Position numbers and translations under genes: made by a program. From assembly GCA_949317995.1 (NCBI GenBank), contig OX439035.1, forward strand, positions 6,902,427 to 6,966,426: DNA of 64,000 nt, given 5' to 3'. The notes below the pieces were generated by a model, which did not search any database, was not told where the DNA came from, and worked only from the letters and a program-made list of their open reading frames with translations. This DNA is from Acholoe squamosa (lineage: Eukaryota > Annelida > Polychaeta > Phyllodocida > Polynoidae). Each line of letters opens with the position of its first letter. The stretch's first letter is position 1. Positions 1-10,805 of this stretch are shown here, one piece after another.

Positions 1-22
1 TTACATGGAGGGTACAATTTTT

Positions 23-78
23 TAGCGCCTCCCACGCCGCGTAGCGGCGATACCGCGAAGTGGTATGGGAGTGCGCTA
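23..78. repeat. Three-way-junction inverted repeat
   Basis: An outer stem pairs 23-33 with 67-78, with one bulged base at 72. It encloses two hairpins: 35-40 with 44-49 around a GTA loop, and 50-56 with 60-66 around a GAA loop. Almost every base is paired. It may be the end of a foldback element cut by the window edge. No function is recognised. Confidence 0.6.
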
Positions 79-404
79 TGATGATTGCATTTGTCCCATG
101 TGATGAGGTCTCACAATACAAAATTACTGAATAGAGAAATTGATAATTGTGAAATCTTCTTTATGTCTGCTTTTATGAGACATGTCATCAAACACTGGTA
201 TACCGACATTAACGGCGGGAGGCTTTTTTTACGCGGTCACAACCGCATTTCTTGTTAGAGCAGTACTAAACCTTTTAAAATTTAGGCCCAGCTGCACCTT
301 TTAGCATTAACTCATGGTGCACCTTATATGTGAGATGTGCAGGAGATTATTGTGTATCTGCTGCTATCAACCATCACTCCATTATACAGTAAAGGGATTT
401 CATT
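79..404. other. Non-coding, nothing recognised
   Basis: AT-rich single-copy-like sequence. No convincing gene, RNA or repeat was seen. Confidence 0.5.
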
Positions 405-545
405 AACCCTTCAAGCACCGCTGATGCACGAGTGCATCATGCCCATTGGTCATCATGATGCACCAATGAAGTGCTGGTGAGACTGCTCACCAGCACTTCA
501 TTGGTGCATCATGCCGACCCTGTGGGGTGGATCTATAAACTCCCT
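405..545. repeat. Nested-palindrome element, copy 1
   Basis: Contains the family hairpin in which GCACCAATGAAGTGCTGG is followed by its inverse, with ATCATGATGC/GCATCATGC boxes and the left end (CCGCTGATGCA). The right half is missing, so this is a partial copy. Confidence 0.75.
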
Positions 546-701
546 GAGGATCATCATGTAGCTATTTTGGGTCAATATCAATATATATTCTAAATTTCCC
601 CTAAAATCTACCCCTGGCTTATAACTAGGGTTTTATTACCATAGATAAGTGTATATTAGACATAACCAATATTTCTTCATTTTCAGAACCCCCTTTAACT
701 C

Positions 702-924
702 TACCGTAAATCCCCGCCTATAAGTCGATTTTTTAAAAAGGTTTTTTTCTTGTATAAGTCGATTTTTGATCCCAAGTTGGGGGGGTCGACTTATATGTGG
801 GGTTTTTATATAATAGATTATAGTGTTAATATTTCTCAAGCCTTTTTCTATAGGTCGAATTTGTTTCTCAAAGAAGGGGGTCGACTTATAGGTGGGGTCG
901 ATTTATAGGCGGGGTTTTACGGTA
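702..924. repeat. MITE with TACCGTAAA ends, copy 1
   Basis: Terminal inverted repeats of about 26 bp begin TACCGTAAATCCCCGCCTAT at the left and read TACCGTAAAACCCCGCCTAT in reverse at the right. The terminal TA may be the target duplication, which would suit a Tc1/mariner-type non-autonomous element. It has no coding capacity. Confidence 0.7.
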
Positions 925-1196
925 CTAGTAATATATATTTTTTCCCAATAATTTTCAAGCGCACAGTGAGCTAATAACGTTGTATAGGTTGATTGCACTA
1001 AGTAGTCTTCATGGAGTTGTAGAGTGATTCAGTATAACATATACATCAGGCAGTCAGACTAGGAGAAACCATTATATACACATTGTAACAATAGGAATAC
1101 ATCAAAAGGGCCATGTTCACTATGTGGTCTCTAACAACAAGACCTTCACTGGACATATCCCTCTAAGGGATACATATCTCTCTAAGGGGCATTAAC

Positions 1197-1470
1197 CGGG
1201 GTTCCCACGTGTCATGGAAAGTCATGGAATTAAAAGTTGTAAGGGAAAGTCATGGAATATCATGGAATTTCTGAAAATTTCTTCTTGAGTCATGGAAAGT
1301 CATGGAAAATGGGAAAAATGAAATATTTGTTGCAAAATCCTTTTTTTTTTTCCACCTCGATTTCAAGAATTTTGCCGGGAGATCAACCCCGATAATGTCC
1401 AAATATAGTTTAAAATGTCATGGAAAATTTTGATTTTTGTCATGAAAACGTCATGGAATTTGAACCCTGA
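1197..1470. repeat. hAT-like MITE (GTCATGGAAAGTCATGGA), copy 1
   Basis: Starts GGGGTTCCCAC and contains several GTCATGGAA repeats and an A/T-rich core. It aligns along its length with 3862-4141. Ends of the CAGGGTTCCCAC type resemble hAT terminal repeats, but no clear 8-bp duplication was found. Confidence 0.6.
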
Positions 1471-1492
1471 AATTTAACGCATTATTAGTGTT

Positions 1493-2250
1493 TCATGTCC
1501 AACTGGTCGGTATGATGATGCACTGGTCCAATGATTTGCTGGAGACTCGGCTCACTAGCACACTTTGAGTGTATGAATCACAGAGAGTTGTTATAACAGT
1601 GAATATGAAAACTTGCGCGACTTTACCTGTAAAATCGCTGCCGGGCCTGCACGAGGGTGTCCTGCCCATTCAGGCAGGGCACCCGAGTGAAGAAACAGGA
1701 AGCTCAAACTGATCAGAGTTCATCTTTACATTTATGTCAAGGTGTTTGAGTGGAAAATCAATCGATATTTCATCAATGAGATTGAAATTAAACCCTTATT
1801 CACCTGTTGTCATTGCGAAATGCTGACCGCCGCCATCTTGGATGTTTACGCTTCAAAAGGGCTGCGCATGTGAAATGGACCTATGAAGTCATTGTGCGGA
1901 TTTGGCGCTGGTTATTCAATGCACGGGTGCAATACGCGGTGTCAGTGCTTTCTCTATGGAGCATCGATATATTCACCTTGACATAATGTACCAATGGAAT
2001 GCAGGTGACTTGCTAGCACTTTATTTTATGTGAATAACTTCTTCCCGTAGAGATAGCATTGCGCGGCCGATCGCCACACCCCCAGTGGCGTAACGTGTGT
2101 CGATCCACCACCGCGGCAGATCCACCACTGCAGCCTCGTTCTGGGTGCATGTAAACATTCAAAATGGCGGACCGCCGCTCGTACGGGTCACTACGGTAAC
2201 GGATTTTGATAATATTTCCTTATTTAAACCCTCTAAAAACATAAAATAAA
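1493..2250. other. Non-coding with decayed palindrome copies
   Basis: Holds very degenerate relics of the nested-palindrome family near 1500-1580 and 1918-2025, and a hairpin at 1655-1686 (GGGTGTCCTGCC paired with GGCAGGGCACCC). No gene was seen. Confidence 0.4.
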
Positions 2251-2251
2251 T

Positions 2252-2391
2252 ATAGAACTAAACTCCCCTGGTATCCTCGGTGGCCTATCCACCCCTCGGG
2301 AGTTGTCTCCCCCGAGGGCGTTAGCCCTCGGGGGAGACAACTCCCTCATGGTGGATCGACCACCTCGTACACCACGGTCGTTTAGTTCTAT
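2252..2391. repeat. Foldback MITE with 22-bp perfect central hairpin
   Basis: The ends ATAGAACTAAAC and GTTTAGTTCTAT are perfect inverted repeats. The centre (2298-2319 with 2324-2345) is a perfect 22-bp stem with a GTTA loop. The arms between are partly complementary, so the whole 140 bp can fold into one hairpin. Confidence 0.75.
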
Positions 2392-2529
2392 CTATGTATT
2401 AATGTATCATACTGACCAGTGGCCATGATACAGATACAAGCTCTTACTCGCTTCCCACTTCTACAAAGTCCTCGCTCGTGTATGAGGATCACGGTATTGA
2501 TTGGGACTATTTAAACTGTCAAAGCGATT

Positions 2530-2779
2530 TGAATCTTCTTACATTGAACTAAATAAAATGCACCTCATTGACCTCCCATTGAGACAGATAGTAGAAAATT
2601 CCTTTTCCATAGCAGGAGAATGTGAATTTCACAAGTTTTAAATGTAAACAAAAGGAACTTTGCCATGGCGGAGGGGCACAGGTCCTAATCTCTACGCAAT
2701 TTGTCTGAGTTCCTCGATGGCCCGCGGACGTAAAACTAAACGAAACAAACAAACAAAAATCCCATGTAAGAAGATTCGC
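2530..2779. repeat. MITE with 16-bp terminal inverted repeats
   Basis: GAATCTTCTTACAT at the left is mirrored by ATGTAAGAAGATTC at the right, giving an element of about 250 bp. The interior is AT-rich with no credible coding frame. Confidence 0.55.
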
Positions 2780-3063
2780 CCAGATCGGCGCACAAGGTGG
2801 CGCCGAATATAGGAGCGAGATATTCCCGTATTAGAAAATCGAGGCTCAGGAGCTTGTGGCATGATGCAGTCCTTCAGAAGTGGCTCTTAAAGGGTCAGCT
2901 AAAGTTTCTATAGTAAAAAGTTGAAGCACGATGACCTTTTCATGACCGTTTATAAACATATCGTTTGATCGTCTCTATGTCCGGACACCGAGACACCTGC
3001 CCCAGTCGGGGTGGTGAAAGATAGAACTTAATAGGTCCCTATAAAAGTCTCATAAACTTATGG

Positions 3064-3130
3064 ACAGCAAATGCAGGAGTGCATCATGCCCATTGTTAGG
3101 CATCATGCACCAATGAAGCTGGTCCTTCAG
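3064..3130. repeat. Nested-palindrome fragment, copy 2
   Basis: Contains GCAGGAGTGCATCATGCCC and GGCATCATGCACCAATGAAG. It breaks off just before the adjacent TACCGTAAA element. Confidence 0.6.
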
Positions 3131-3166
3131 GGGTGTTGTAACTCCGTAAGTTGGCAGAATACAAGT

Positions 3167-3392
3167 TACCGTAAATCCCCGGTCATAAGCCAGATTTTTT
3201 TTTCTATTTTGGGCCCAAACCGGCTTCTAAATTTTTCCCAAAGTCCCCCCCGGCTTATGACCGTTTTTTTTTTTTACAATAGATTAAAGAGGAATTAGGG
3301 AAAATTATGCACCAAAATCAGCTTATAACATTTCCTGAAACTCTACCCCCGGCTTATGACCGGGGCCGGCTTATGACCGGGGATTTACGGTA
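3167..3392. repeat. MITE with TACCGTAAA ends, copy 2
   Basis: The terminal inverted repeats are TACCGTAAATCCCCGGTCAT and its inverse. An interior GGCTTATGACCGGG repeat recurs in the other copies of this family. Confidence 0.7.
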
Positions 3393-3395
3393 CTC

Positions 3396-3830
3396 ATAGT
3401 CAATACGAAAACCCACCAGACACAAGCTTTAGCCAGCAAAATCGGTTCCGGACTGGCAGAAATTGCCAGACTGCCCGACCAAATATCTGGCTGTAATCTT
3501 GGGACCGAGGGCTACATTTTGGCTTCATGGCTTGCAAACCTGGCCATTATTACCAGCACAGGTTTTACAGCCATAACAAAAAGCCTAACTGCTCATCAAA
3601 TTTCAAAGAGTTAAATGATAGAAATAGTGAGTAATAGAAATAACTCTTGTTTTTACATTATTCTTCCCAGAAAATAATGATCTTGAGGTACTCGGTCCTG
3701 CCAAAATCAGTCCGAGCTTGCAGAAGAATCAAATCTGCACGGCCAAATGACCCGCATGGGGAAAAACCTTCCATATAGACTGTACCCACCAATGGTCGTG
3801 CTGCACCATGCAGTCTTCAAGGGCTTCATA
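3396..3830. repeat. Interspersed repeat (GACAGAAATTG family), copy 1
   Basis: Aligns with 29410-29770 and 57955-58350. Shared blocks include CAATACGAAAACCC, the GGCAGAAATTGCCAGACTGC inverted motif, and a distal block with TCCCAGAAAATAATG. No open frame is shared between the copies. Confidence 0.55.
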
Positions 3831-3861
3831 ATATCCTACAGGTTTCATACGCACCCGGAGC

Positions 3862-4141
3862 AGGGTTCCCACGCATCATGGAAAGTCATGGAATAATAAG
3901 TTGTCAGGAAAAGTCATGGAATTTCCGAAAATTTTATTATGAGTCATGGAAAATAGGAAAACTAAATATAAATTTCAAATCCATTGGTCCGTGCCATTTT
4001 TTTCCACCTCAAGTGCAGAAATTTTGCTGGGGGATCAAGCATAATTATGTCCAAAATTAGTTCAAAATGTCATGACCAATTTTGATTTTCGTCATGGAAA
4101 TGTCAAGGAATTTGAGTCTGAGGAATTTGTGGGGACTCTGG
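3862..4141. repeat. hAT-like MITE (GTCATGGAAAGTCATGGA), copy 2
   Basis: Bounded by CAGGGTTCCCAC and GTGGGGACTCTG, which are near-perfect inverted ends. It is colinear with 1197-1470. Confidence 0.65.
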
Positions 4142-4154
4142 AGTAGAGTCGGCA

Positions 4155-4252
4155 GGATGTATACACCAATGACGTGATGGTGAGCAGTCTCGCCAACACT
4201 TCATTGGTGCATCATGCCGACCAATGGGCATGATGCATTCCTGTATCAGGGT
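4155..4252. repeat. Nested-palindrome element, copy 3 (right half)
   Basis: Carries CACTTCATTGGTGCATCATG followed by CCGACCAATGGGCATGATGC, the typical right half of the family. Confidence 0.7.
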
Positions 4253-4514
4253 TAAGATATACCTGCAGGAGACACCATGAAGTCATGCGAGAGGTTACTG
4301 AAACCATGAGTGCATACATGATTCTACTGAACATCTTGAACTTTGTGAAATAGTGCACCCATAGGGATTCCAGTTTGGATGGGAAATAAATAGATGAAAA
4401 GGGGGAGCTCTCAAGATTCATTAACAATTAATGGGACTTGGAGCTCAGGTAAAACAATGAAGCCTTTCAGCAGTCCATTTCAATATTCATTAACAATTAA
4501 TGGATCAGGCCCAT

Positions 4515-4703
4515 TTGTCGTCAACGCGCTGGTAACTCGCCAGTGCTACATTCATGCATCATGCCCACTCTACAGGGTTGATACAGTCCCAGAGGGTCGG
4601 CATGATGCTCAAATGAAGTGCCAGGCGAGCAGTCTCACGGGCACTTCATTGGTGCATCATGACGACCAATGGGGATGATGCACTCACTCCTGCATCAGCG
4701 GCC
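4515..4703. repeat. Nested-palindrome element, copy 4
   Basis: Has a type-B half hairpin (CTACATTCATGCATCATG), a central GGGTTGATACAGTCCC spacer, a type-A hairpin and the right end CAGCGGCCCTTAAAAGGGG. Most of the consensus is present. Confidence 0.75.
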
Positions 4704-5327
4704 CTTAAAAGGGGTTCGGTAAAACAATGACGCCTTTCAGCGGTCCGTCTGTGGCATCGTGCATTAACACAATACGGAACACTCACAGGCTTACAGTAGA
4801 TACACAGCGGCCTAACTTCGTCTTAGTGCAAAAAGGTTGTAACTGACATTTTGGTGGAAATGAGTTTTCTTCTGTTTTAACATGTATTGACCTTTAGCTA
4901 CCTTCGACAACTAAGGTCATAATCATGACACAAGGTTACAGATGATTGTGTTGGTGCCCGCACATATATGCACTACACACACTGAGGGGATAGGACAGAG
5001 GAGACATAGACCCTTTTAAATGGGCTAGGGAAGCCTATGCCCTTACAGAGATAGGGACTACCCCCCATCCACCACATCTGCTGGTAGCCTCACGTCCTCC
5101 TCCAGTTCACTAGAAATAGGAGGTCGTCCGTCCTCATAATGGCGCCATATATTACCCCCGGCTCCCAAGGCATATATCGGCGGTAGCCATCGCAGCGCTC
5201 GGAGCCGCTTTAAATTGCCGCGTCCATCATATAATTCACCTGATGTGGGCATTAGGGGGAGAGTCCTGGGCATTCACTGTAGGGCGAATGGAAGAGTGGT
5301 TGGGTGGATGGGGGGCCCTTTATGGGC
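4704..5327. other. Non-coding, nothing recognised
   Basis: Single-copy-like sequence. Short open frames are present, but none has recognisable domains or splice context. Confidence 0.4.
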
Positions 5328-5552
5328 TTCTAATGCATTAATGCACTATGCCCATTGCTCGCTATGATGCAAGAATGCAGCCCTGCTTGAGTAACTCACC
5401 ATGGCTGCATTCATGCATCATGCCGACCGTACAGGGTTGATATAGTCCCGCTCGGTTGGCATGATAAGTGCTGCCGGGCACACTCACATGGTGACGACGA
5501 GCAATGGGCATGATGCACTCCTGCACCTTCAACCCTTTAAGGGTTAAAGGCC
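5328..5552. repeat. Nested-palindrome element, copy 5
   Basis: The left arm is followed by a type-B hairpin (GAATGCAGCCCTG...ATGGCTGCATTCATGCATCA), the spacer and the right arm with CCTTTAAGGG. Confidence 0.75.
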
Positions 5553-5692
5553 TCAAGAGCCTAACATTAGGCTGTACACATACTTATATGGCTTACTCCA
5601 CTCCACTCACCACACTACCTCTGCTACACTTTAAAAGGTATCATTATGTTTTTATGTACTGTTGTGCTTTTTCGCCGTATGATTGGGTTACA

Positions 5693-6493
5693 ACCGTAAA
5701 ACCCTGTATAAGCTGCACCCATGTATCAGCAGCACCCTGACTTTGGAAGAATGGCATGAACTGCATTTGGGGTCTGAAATGGTTGTCATTCCTTACTTTA
5801 GTCTATGGGAGCCATATCCTATACGTCCACCTATTTTGAATTTCCTTGGTTGAGGTAGGCCCTATTGATAAGACATACCATGATGGTACCTTGTCCCCGA
5901 GTAACACCCATTTCCAGGGACATGCCAGTCCCGTCTCATAAGTTCTAATATCAGTGTAATATCGGCAGAACCAGCTCCAGTCCCGCTTATACCCAATAGA
6001 TGGTTTTATGCGCTTTTGCCGAGTATAATTGGGTTACGGATGTGAAACCCCACATACCAACTGCAACCATTTTATAACCCTGACATAAGCTGCATGTGGG
6101 GTCTGAAAAGGTTTGTCATTCCTGACTTTAGTCTATATACCGTATTCGTTCTTATAAGCGCACATGTGCAGAAAATTAATTATTAGATGCTCAAAACATC
6201 AATACAAAATTACCGGTAATTCTAATAAGCGCACCCTTAAAGGCTAAAAATTGTTGTTTTTGCCCTAAAGATCGTTGTTTTTGCTCTCAAAATCTCTGTT
6301 ATTGCACTGCATTTGCATGATTTGAGGTCCCAAAAGGTGGGATGTGCGCTTATTAGAGCATACATGTGCGCTTATTAGAATGAATATGGTATGTAAAACC
6401 CCTCATATGGTCCTCTGGATGATCCTATGAACCACACCAAGGGTCTGAAATGATGAGTCCATAAGCCACAGCTTCTACAAGGTTTTACGGTAG
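5693..6493. repeat. ACCGTAAAACC-ended element with nested insertion
   Basis: The ends are ACCGTAAAACCCTGTATAAG at the left and the inverse of CTACCGTAAAACCTTGTAGA at the right. The interior holds two degenerate copies of a unit of about 330 bp (TGATTGGGTTAC...CATTCCT...ACTTTAGTCTAT). The element at 6136-6392 appears to be inserted within it. Confidence 0.5.
6136..6392. repeat. MITE with TACCGTATTCG ends, copy 1
   Basis: Inverted repeats of about 30 bp run through CGTATTCGTTCTTATAAGCG and its inverse. The inner boxes TAATAAGCGCAC and GTGCGCTTATTAGA are also inverted. It is shared with 8679-8864 and 9651-9916. Confidence 0.7.
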
Positions 6494-6618
6494 TACCCTA
6501 TTAAGTAAATGCGCATCTGGGGCCTTCTGCAGCTGGTTAAGTCACTCAATCATCCCAAACTCAAGTTGAACCTTATATGTGGGATGCGCTTTATACGAGG
6601 AACTTTAGGGTTGAACTG

Positions 6619-6727
6619 CAGGAGCGTAAGAAGCAAATTTTAATTGGGGGGGCCCGATATATTTTTATATAGGCTTATATAGGGAACCTCTTCATTATTG
6701 CCCCCCCCCCCTTTTCCTACGCCCCTG
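6619..6727. repeat. CAGGGGCGTAGGAA MITE with 5-bp target duplication, copy 1
   Basis: The ends CAGGAGCGTAAG and CCTACGCCCCTG are inverted. The flanks are AACTG at 6614-6618 and AACTG at 6728-6732. The element sits at the edge of a nested-palindrome copy. Confidence 0.6.
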
Positions 6728-7018
6728 AACTGCATTCATGCATCATGCCCGTGTGACATGAGAAATACAGAATTTTTTTTATTTTTTTTTAACTTTCTCA
6801 GTTTTTTTTGCCTGAAAAATTTATTCAAAAATTTAACAATTACAAAAGAGATTGTCACTGTTTGTCATCATGCCAGCCCTCTGGGAGGGTATTAACCCTG
6901 TAGGGTCGGCATGATGCATGATGCATGGATGCAGCCCTGGTGAGTTACTCACCTGTACTGCATTCATGTATCATGACGACCAATGCGCAGAATGAATTAA
7001 TGCATTAGCGGCACTAAG
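6728..7018. repeat. Nested-palindrome element, copy 6 (interrupted)
   Basis: A left fragment (GCATTCATGCATCATGCCC) is separated from the right part by about 110 bp of T-rich DNA. The right part has GGGTCGGCATGATGCATGAT, a type-B hairpin and the arm ending GCATTAGCGGCAC. Confidence 0.65.
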
Positions 7019-7245
7019 GCATTAATCGCATCCCCCTGCCTCCCCATTTCTTACCCACCCATTACCAAATTGGAAACGTTTTCTGTCATCCAGCGTAGAA
7101 TTAAAGACAATGTCCTGGCTGAGCCACAGCCTCTCCACCTTTCTCTTTATCCCCGACCACCTCAGCAATCCACGTCCTTTCTTCTCGGATTTTAACGACG
7201 AACGCGGTTCATTAACCGGGACTTATTCGTCCTTATTTCCCACAG

Positions 7246-7401
7246 CCAAACAGTGTGCGGAAGCGGGAAAAAGACAACGAAGCGAGGAAAATCTTGAAAT
7301 CCTCAGGCGTGCATATCCATTTGTGGCAAGAATTATCTGAAGATGAGGATTGCCCAGGGCGGGTTTTTGAGCAGCACATCACAGTTGGGTGCTCCGCGTA
7401 A
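7246..7401 (+). CDS. Candidate terminal exon, unknown protein
   Basis: A pyrimidine-rich stretch ending TTATTTCCCACAG precedes a 51-codon frame that ends in TAA. The predicted peptide is charged and protein-like (it begins PNSVRKREKDNEARKIL and later reads WQELSEDEDCPGR). No domain is recognised, and no matching upstream exon was identified. Other open frames cross the same DNA on both strands, so this could be a chance frame or a relic. It rests on the acceptor-like signal and residue composition only. Confidence 0.25.
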   Translation, partial: PNSVRKREKDNEARKILKSSGVHIHLWQELSEDEDCPGRVFEQHITVGCSA

Positions 7402-7723
7402 TGGAGGCGGAATAACGCTGTGTCAGCCATCTTAATTTCAGACTGTGGGCAGAGCAGGGCATATTGTATCCAGTAATTACATAGAAAGGAGTCTTGTCCT
7501 CTTTACCCAGCTCTTCACACCAGTAAATGTACATTATCCATTTCAAAGTAGGCTCTATAAAATCTCAGTGGTGAACAACTGCAATTCACATGGTCTATGG
7601 GAGTGTGAATTAACAGTACACAGGGATGTAAGTTTTCAGAATTGTGTCTGATTTCAGCATTTTCAGATTTTGAGATTTCTATTGATTTAGCCAGGTTTCC
7701 TTTCTACATTCAAGCATCATTTA

Positions 7724-7900
7724 GGACAAAGGTCGGCTTCTAACATTAGCTCAAAGTCCTCCCCCCAGCTTAATTAGGGGTGTAATTACAATAGATTATA
7801 GAGACAACCCAGGCCCTATAATTTAATTGGCCTATAGGATTTTCTCAAAGTCTACCCCTGGTTCATGACTTGGTCGGCTTATGAGCGGAGTTCTACGGTA
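7724..7900. repeat. MITE with TACCGTAAA ends, degenerate copy
   Basis: Internal blocks GGTCGGCTT and the GGTCGGCTTATGAG...TTCTACGGTA end match the family. The left end is decayed. Confidence 0.5.
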
Positions 7901-8132
7901 ACAACAAACCCAGAACTTTACAGAGGCAATGTTAGACTTTCCCTGTTTAGCAGGAAACAAAAAGAGGCTTCATTCAGATTGGGTTGCAGCCAATTCATTA
8001 ATAGTTGGGTTGAAAACTGACTACCGGCGCATGACGCGGGTTGCATTCTCAGGGCTGAATATTTAGAGTCTCTCCCCAGTTGTGGTAACACCATAGAAAG
8101 GGTAGGCTAGGTATCCAACTTTGCCCTTATAT

Positions 8133-8302
8133 TGCAGTCCTCTAAGGGTTATTTATGCAGGAGTGCATCATGACCATTGGTCTTCATTAGAGCATCATGC
8201 CGACCCTCTGGGACAGTATCAACCCCATGGGGTCGACATAATGCATAAAAATAGTAGCCCTGGCGAGTTACTCACCAGGGAAATCATGGTGACCAATGGG
8301 AA
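8133..8302. repeat. Nested-palindrome element, copy 7
   Basis: Left arm with GCAGGAGTGCATCATGACC, then GGGTCGACATAATGC, then a type-B hairpin AGCCCTGGCGAGTTACTCACC. The right arm is truncated. Confidence 0.7.
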
Positions 8303-8409
8303 TTTGTCTAGTTTCATGATTTTGACATACGTACATCTATTTTAAGATGGAAGTATTTTCTGATGAATTCAGTTTCTGTATCTCTCACACACACTCCCTT
8401 ATACCCTGG

Positions 8410-8582
8410 CAGTGGTGGCGTATGCAGTATTTGGGAAAGGAGGGGGCGCGGCCCAAAAGGAGGGGGCGCACCTCTATTTTTGGGCAAATTTTGAGGTCCA
8501 AAATATGTAGTTAAACTCAAGTACTGGGAAAAAGGGGGTGCGTGCACCTCCAGCGCCCCCCCCCCCTCTAAATCAGCCACTG
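8410..8582. repeat. hAT-like MITE (CAGTGGTGGC...GCCACTG)
   Basis: The short inverted ends CAGTGG and CCACTG enclose GC-rich GGAGGGGGCGC repeats. No target duplication was confirmed. Confidence 0.4.
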
Positions 8583-8678
8583 CGGGCCCTGCTAATCAGT
8601 TTGTACGGGCTGATTGTGGAATAGTGGTGGCTCGTACTGTAATGTGCACCATAATGGTTTTTTGTGATACTTTATGAG

Positions 8679-8864
8679 TACCATATTCGACATAATTAGG
8701 GCACTGTGCGCTTAAAAATTATCCCAAATCTTGGTTCAGCAGTGAAGAGTTTAATTGGGCTCCAAAAATGGAAAATATTAGGTCATTTATAGTCTAAAAT
8801 ATCACCAAAAAGAAGGGTGTGCGCTTATTAGGGTATGTGCGCTAATTACGTCGAATACGGTATA
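8679..8864. repeat. MITE with TACCGTATTCG ends, copy 2
   Basis: TACCATATTCGACATAATTA at the left is mirrored by TAATTACGTCGAATACGGTA at the right. Its GTGTGCGCTTATTAG box is shared with the other copies. Confidence 0.65.
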
Positions 8865-9439
8865 CCTATTCATCCAAGTGTCCCAGTGATTGAGGGGGGC
8901 TTACGAGTGGGGTTTTTTAATGGTATGCCAATGAGATGGCACAATATCGCCCCACCACTATTCTGCCTTTACCAAGCAGGGGTGTGAAATTTCCGCGATT
9001 GAAAAATGTGGGCATCCCAATGGTAGTTCCAAACATACTTGTACAACAGAGTGTGTTATATTCTGCCCAAAGAACATTTAGATCACTTTTATCCAACATT
9101 GAAACATTAGCTAGCAAGCCGTATATTACACTTCAGAGGAAATAGGTTTTAGGATTTCACACACCTGCCAAGCCATAGATAAACCTGTTGTTTGAATACC
9201 CAGTGCTGCTCCTTGCTGTTCCCTATACCTACACATAGTACTCTGTTTACCCACCCTGTACAACTAATCCGCCTAATGGAATTAACCAGCGGCATTACAT
9301 AGCCCAGGAATTTCACCGGCACACCGCCTTACTATCAGCATACTCATTGCCACTGTTTGAACTGGAAAGTGAAACTCCCCCCCCTCTCCAGTCCATTGAC
9401 TCCCCTCAAATTTCCTAATACTAGTAAATTAGTCATATC
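8865..9439. other. Non-coding, nothing recognised
   Basis: No supported gene. Two antisense short frames overlap at 8917-9145, and neither shows domains or splice context. Confidence 0.4.
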
Positions 9440-9551
9440 ACAAAACCCCTGTCACAAGCCGGCCCCTGGGCATAATCCAGGGGTAGACATTAGGCGAATG
9501 CTACGAGCTAATTTTCAATTATAATCGGCATATGACTGGGGGTTTACGGTA
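9440..9551. repeat. MITE with TACCGTAAA ends, short copy
   Basis: CAAAACCCCTGTCACAAGCC at the left and CGGCATATGACTGGGGGTTT with ACGGTAC at the right form the family's inverted ends around a short centre. Confidence 0.5.
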
Positions 9552-9650
9552 CTATAAATCCCAGCATATATGTCATGGATTATTGACCATTTCAGCGTGC
9601 TACAGGACTTACAGGCCTGGTTTTGTTTTGTTAAGAGTTCTATTCTGATT

Positions 9651-9916
9651 TACCGTATTCGTTTTAATAAGCGCATATGTGAGGAAATTTAATTGTTAGA
9701 TTCTCAAAACATCAATACAAAATTAATTCTAATAAGCGCACCCCCTAAAGCCTAAAAATCGATGTTTTTGCCCTCAAAAATGATGCTTTTGCCCTCAAAA
9801 TCGATGTTTTTGCCCACAAAACTCTGTTATTGCATTGTATTTGCATAATTCTAGGTCCCAATAGGTGGAGTGTGCGCTTATTAGAGCATGTGCGGTTATT
9901 AGAATTAATTCGGTAT
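9651..9916. repeat. MITE with TACCGTATTCG ends, copy 3
   Basis: TACCGTATTCGTTTTAATAA at the left and its imperfect inverse ending at TTCGGTA. The body contains three copies of an AATCGATGTTTTTGCCC-like repeat and is colinear with 6136-6392. Confidence 0.7.
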
Positions 9917-10137
9917 GTTATTTTCCTGGGAAAATGTGTCAAAAGTCCTGTTTTCCGGGTTTTAGTCGGACAGCGAGTGATATCTCTGTATAGGGTCTTC
10001 ATGAAGTGACAGTATGGCTTATACATGGGGGTTTTACTTTGGTGAGGAATACGAAAATGTCAGCCCCAAAGAGTGGCTATTAGCAAGGCCGGCCACTAAG
10101 TTTGTGGTTCATGTAGGTGCAGTATATACCTAGAGTT

Positions 10138-10217
10138 CTCTGCTCGCCAGCACTTCATTGGTGCATTATGACGAACAATGGGCATGATGCATTAATGCAT
10201 CAGCGGCCCTTAGAGGA
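10138..10217. repeat. Nested-palindrome element, copy 8 (right half)
   Basis: GCTCGCCAGCACTTCATTGG through CATTAATGCATCAGCGGCCC. Only the right half is present. Confidence 0.7.
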
Positions 10218-10519
10218 TGTGAAAAAGGCAACAATTTGAGCATGGATGTGATTTCTCCTAGGATTTCCTACAATTCAGGGTCAACGTGATTTTCACAGAT
10301 CCAATGAGAAATTTTAACATGTATGGGTGGGGGGTGCTTTTAATATGTTTAGACTATGAATCACCAAATGAGCCACAGACTGTCGTCTGATCAAGATTCC
10401 TACATATTGGCCAAAATGAAATCACACCCCTGTTTGAGGCGTGCTGTGGTTTGGGGTGGGCATGTTGGAAGCTGGTGTCCATATGCACATTCCTGGGCCT
10501 ATAGGCTTGTTTTCTGCCA

Positions 10520-10805
10520 TGAGACTCCCCCCTGTGGAGTTTGTGCCTTCATTAGAGGGCATGAAAGATCAGAATAACTTCATTTGGAGTCCAGAAAGGA
10601 GAAATTCTCCTTCCATTCTACTAGTGGGCATATCAGATTCGTAAAAGGCAACAAACTCAGGGTTTCTTGTGGCCTGAGGTGAGTGTGGGCAGCTGGTTTC
10701 CATATGCGCAGACCCAGGCCTATATGTGTGTTTTCTGCCATGGGATTCCTCCTCAGTGAACCATGTCTCAGCGATCAAAGCCCATCAGCCATGGTTTGTC
10801 TGGCC
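10520..10805. repeat. Dispersed 270-bp repeat, copy 1
   Basis: Aligns with 16203-16475. Shared blocks are AATAACTTCATT, GGCATA-CAGATTCGTAAAAGG, GGGTTTCTTGTGGC, GCCATGGGATTCC and CAGTGAACCA. Open frames differ between the copies. Confidence 0.6.
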
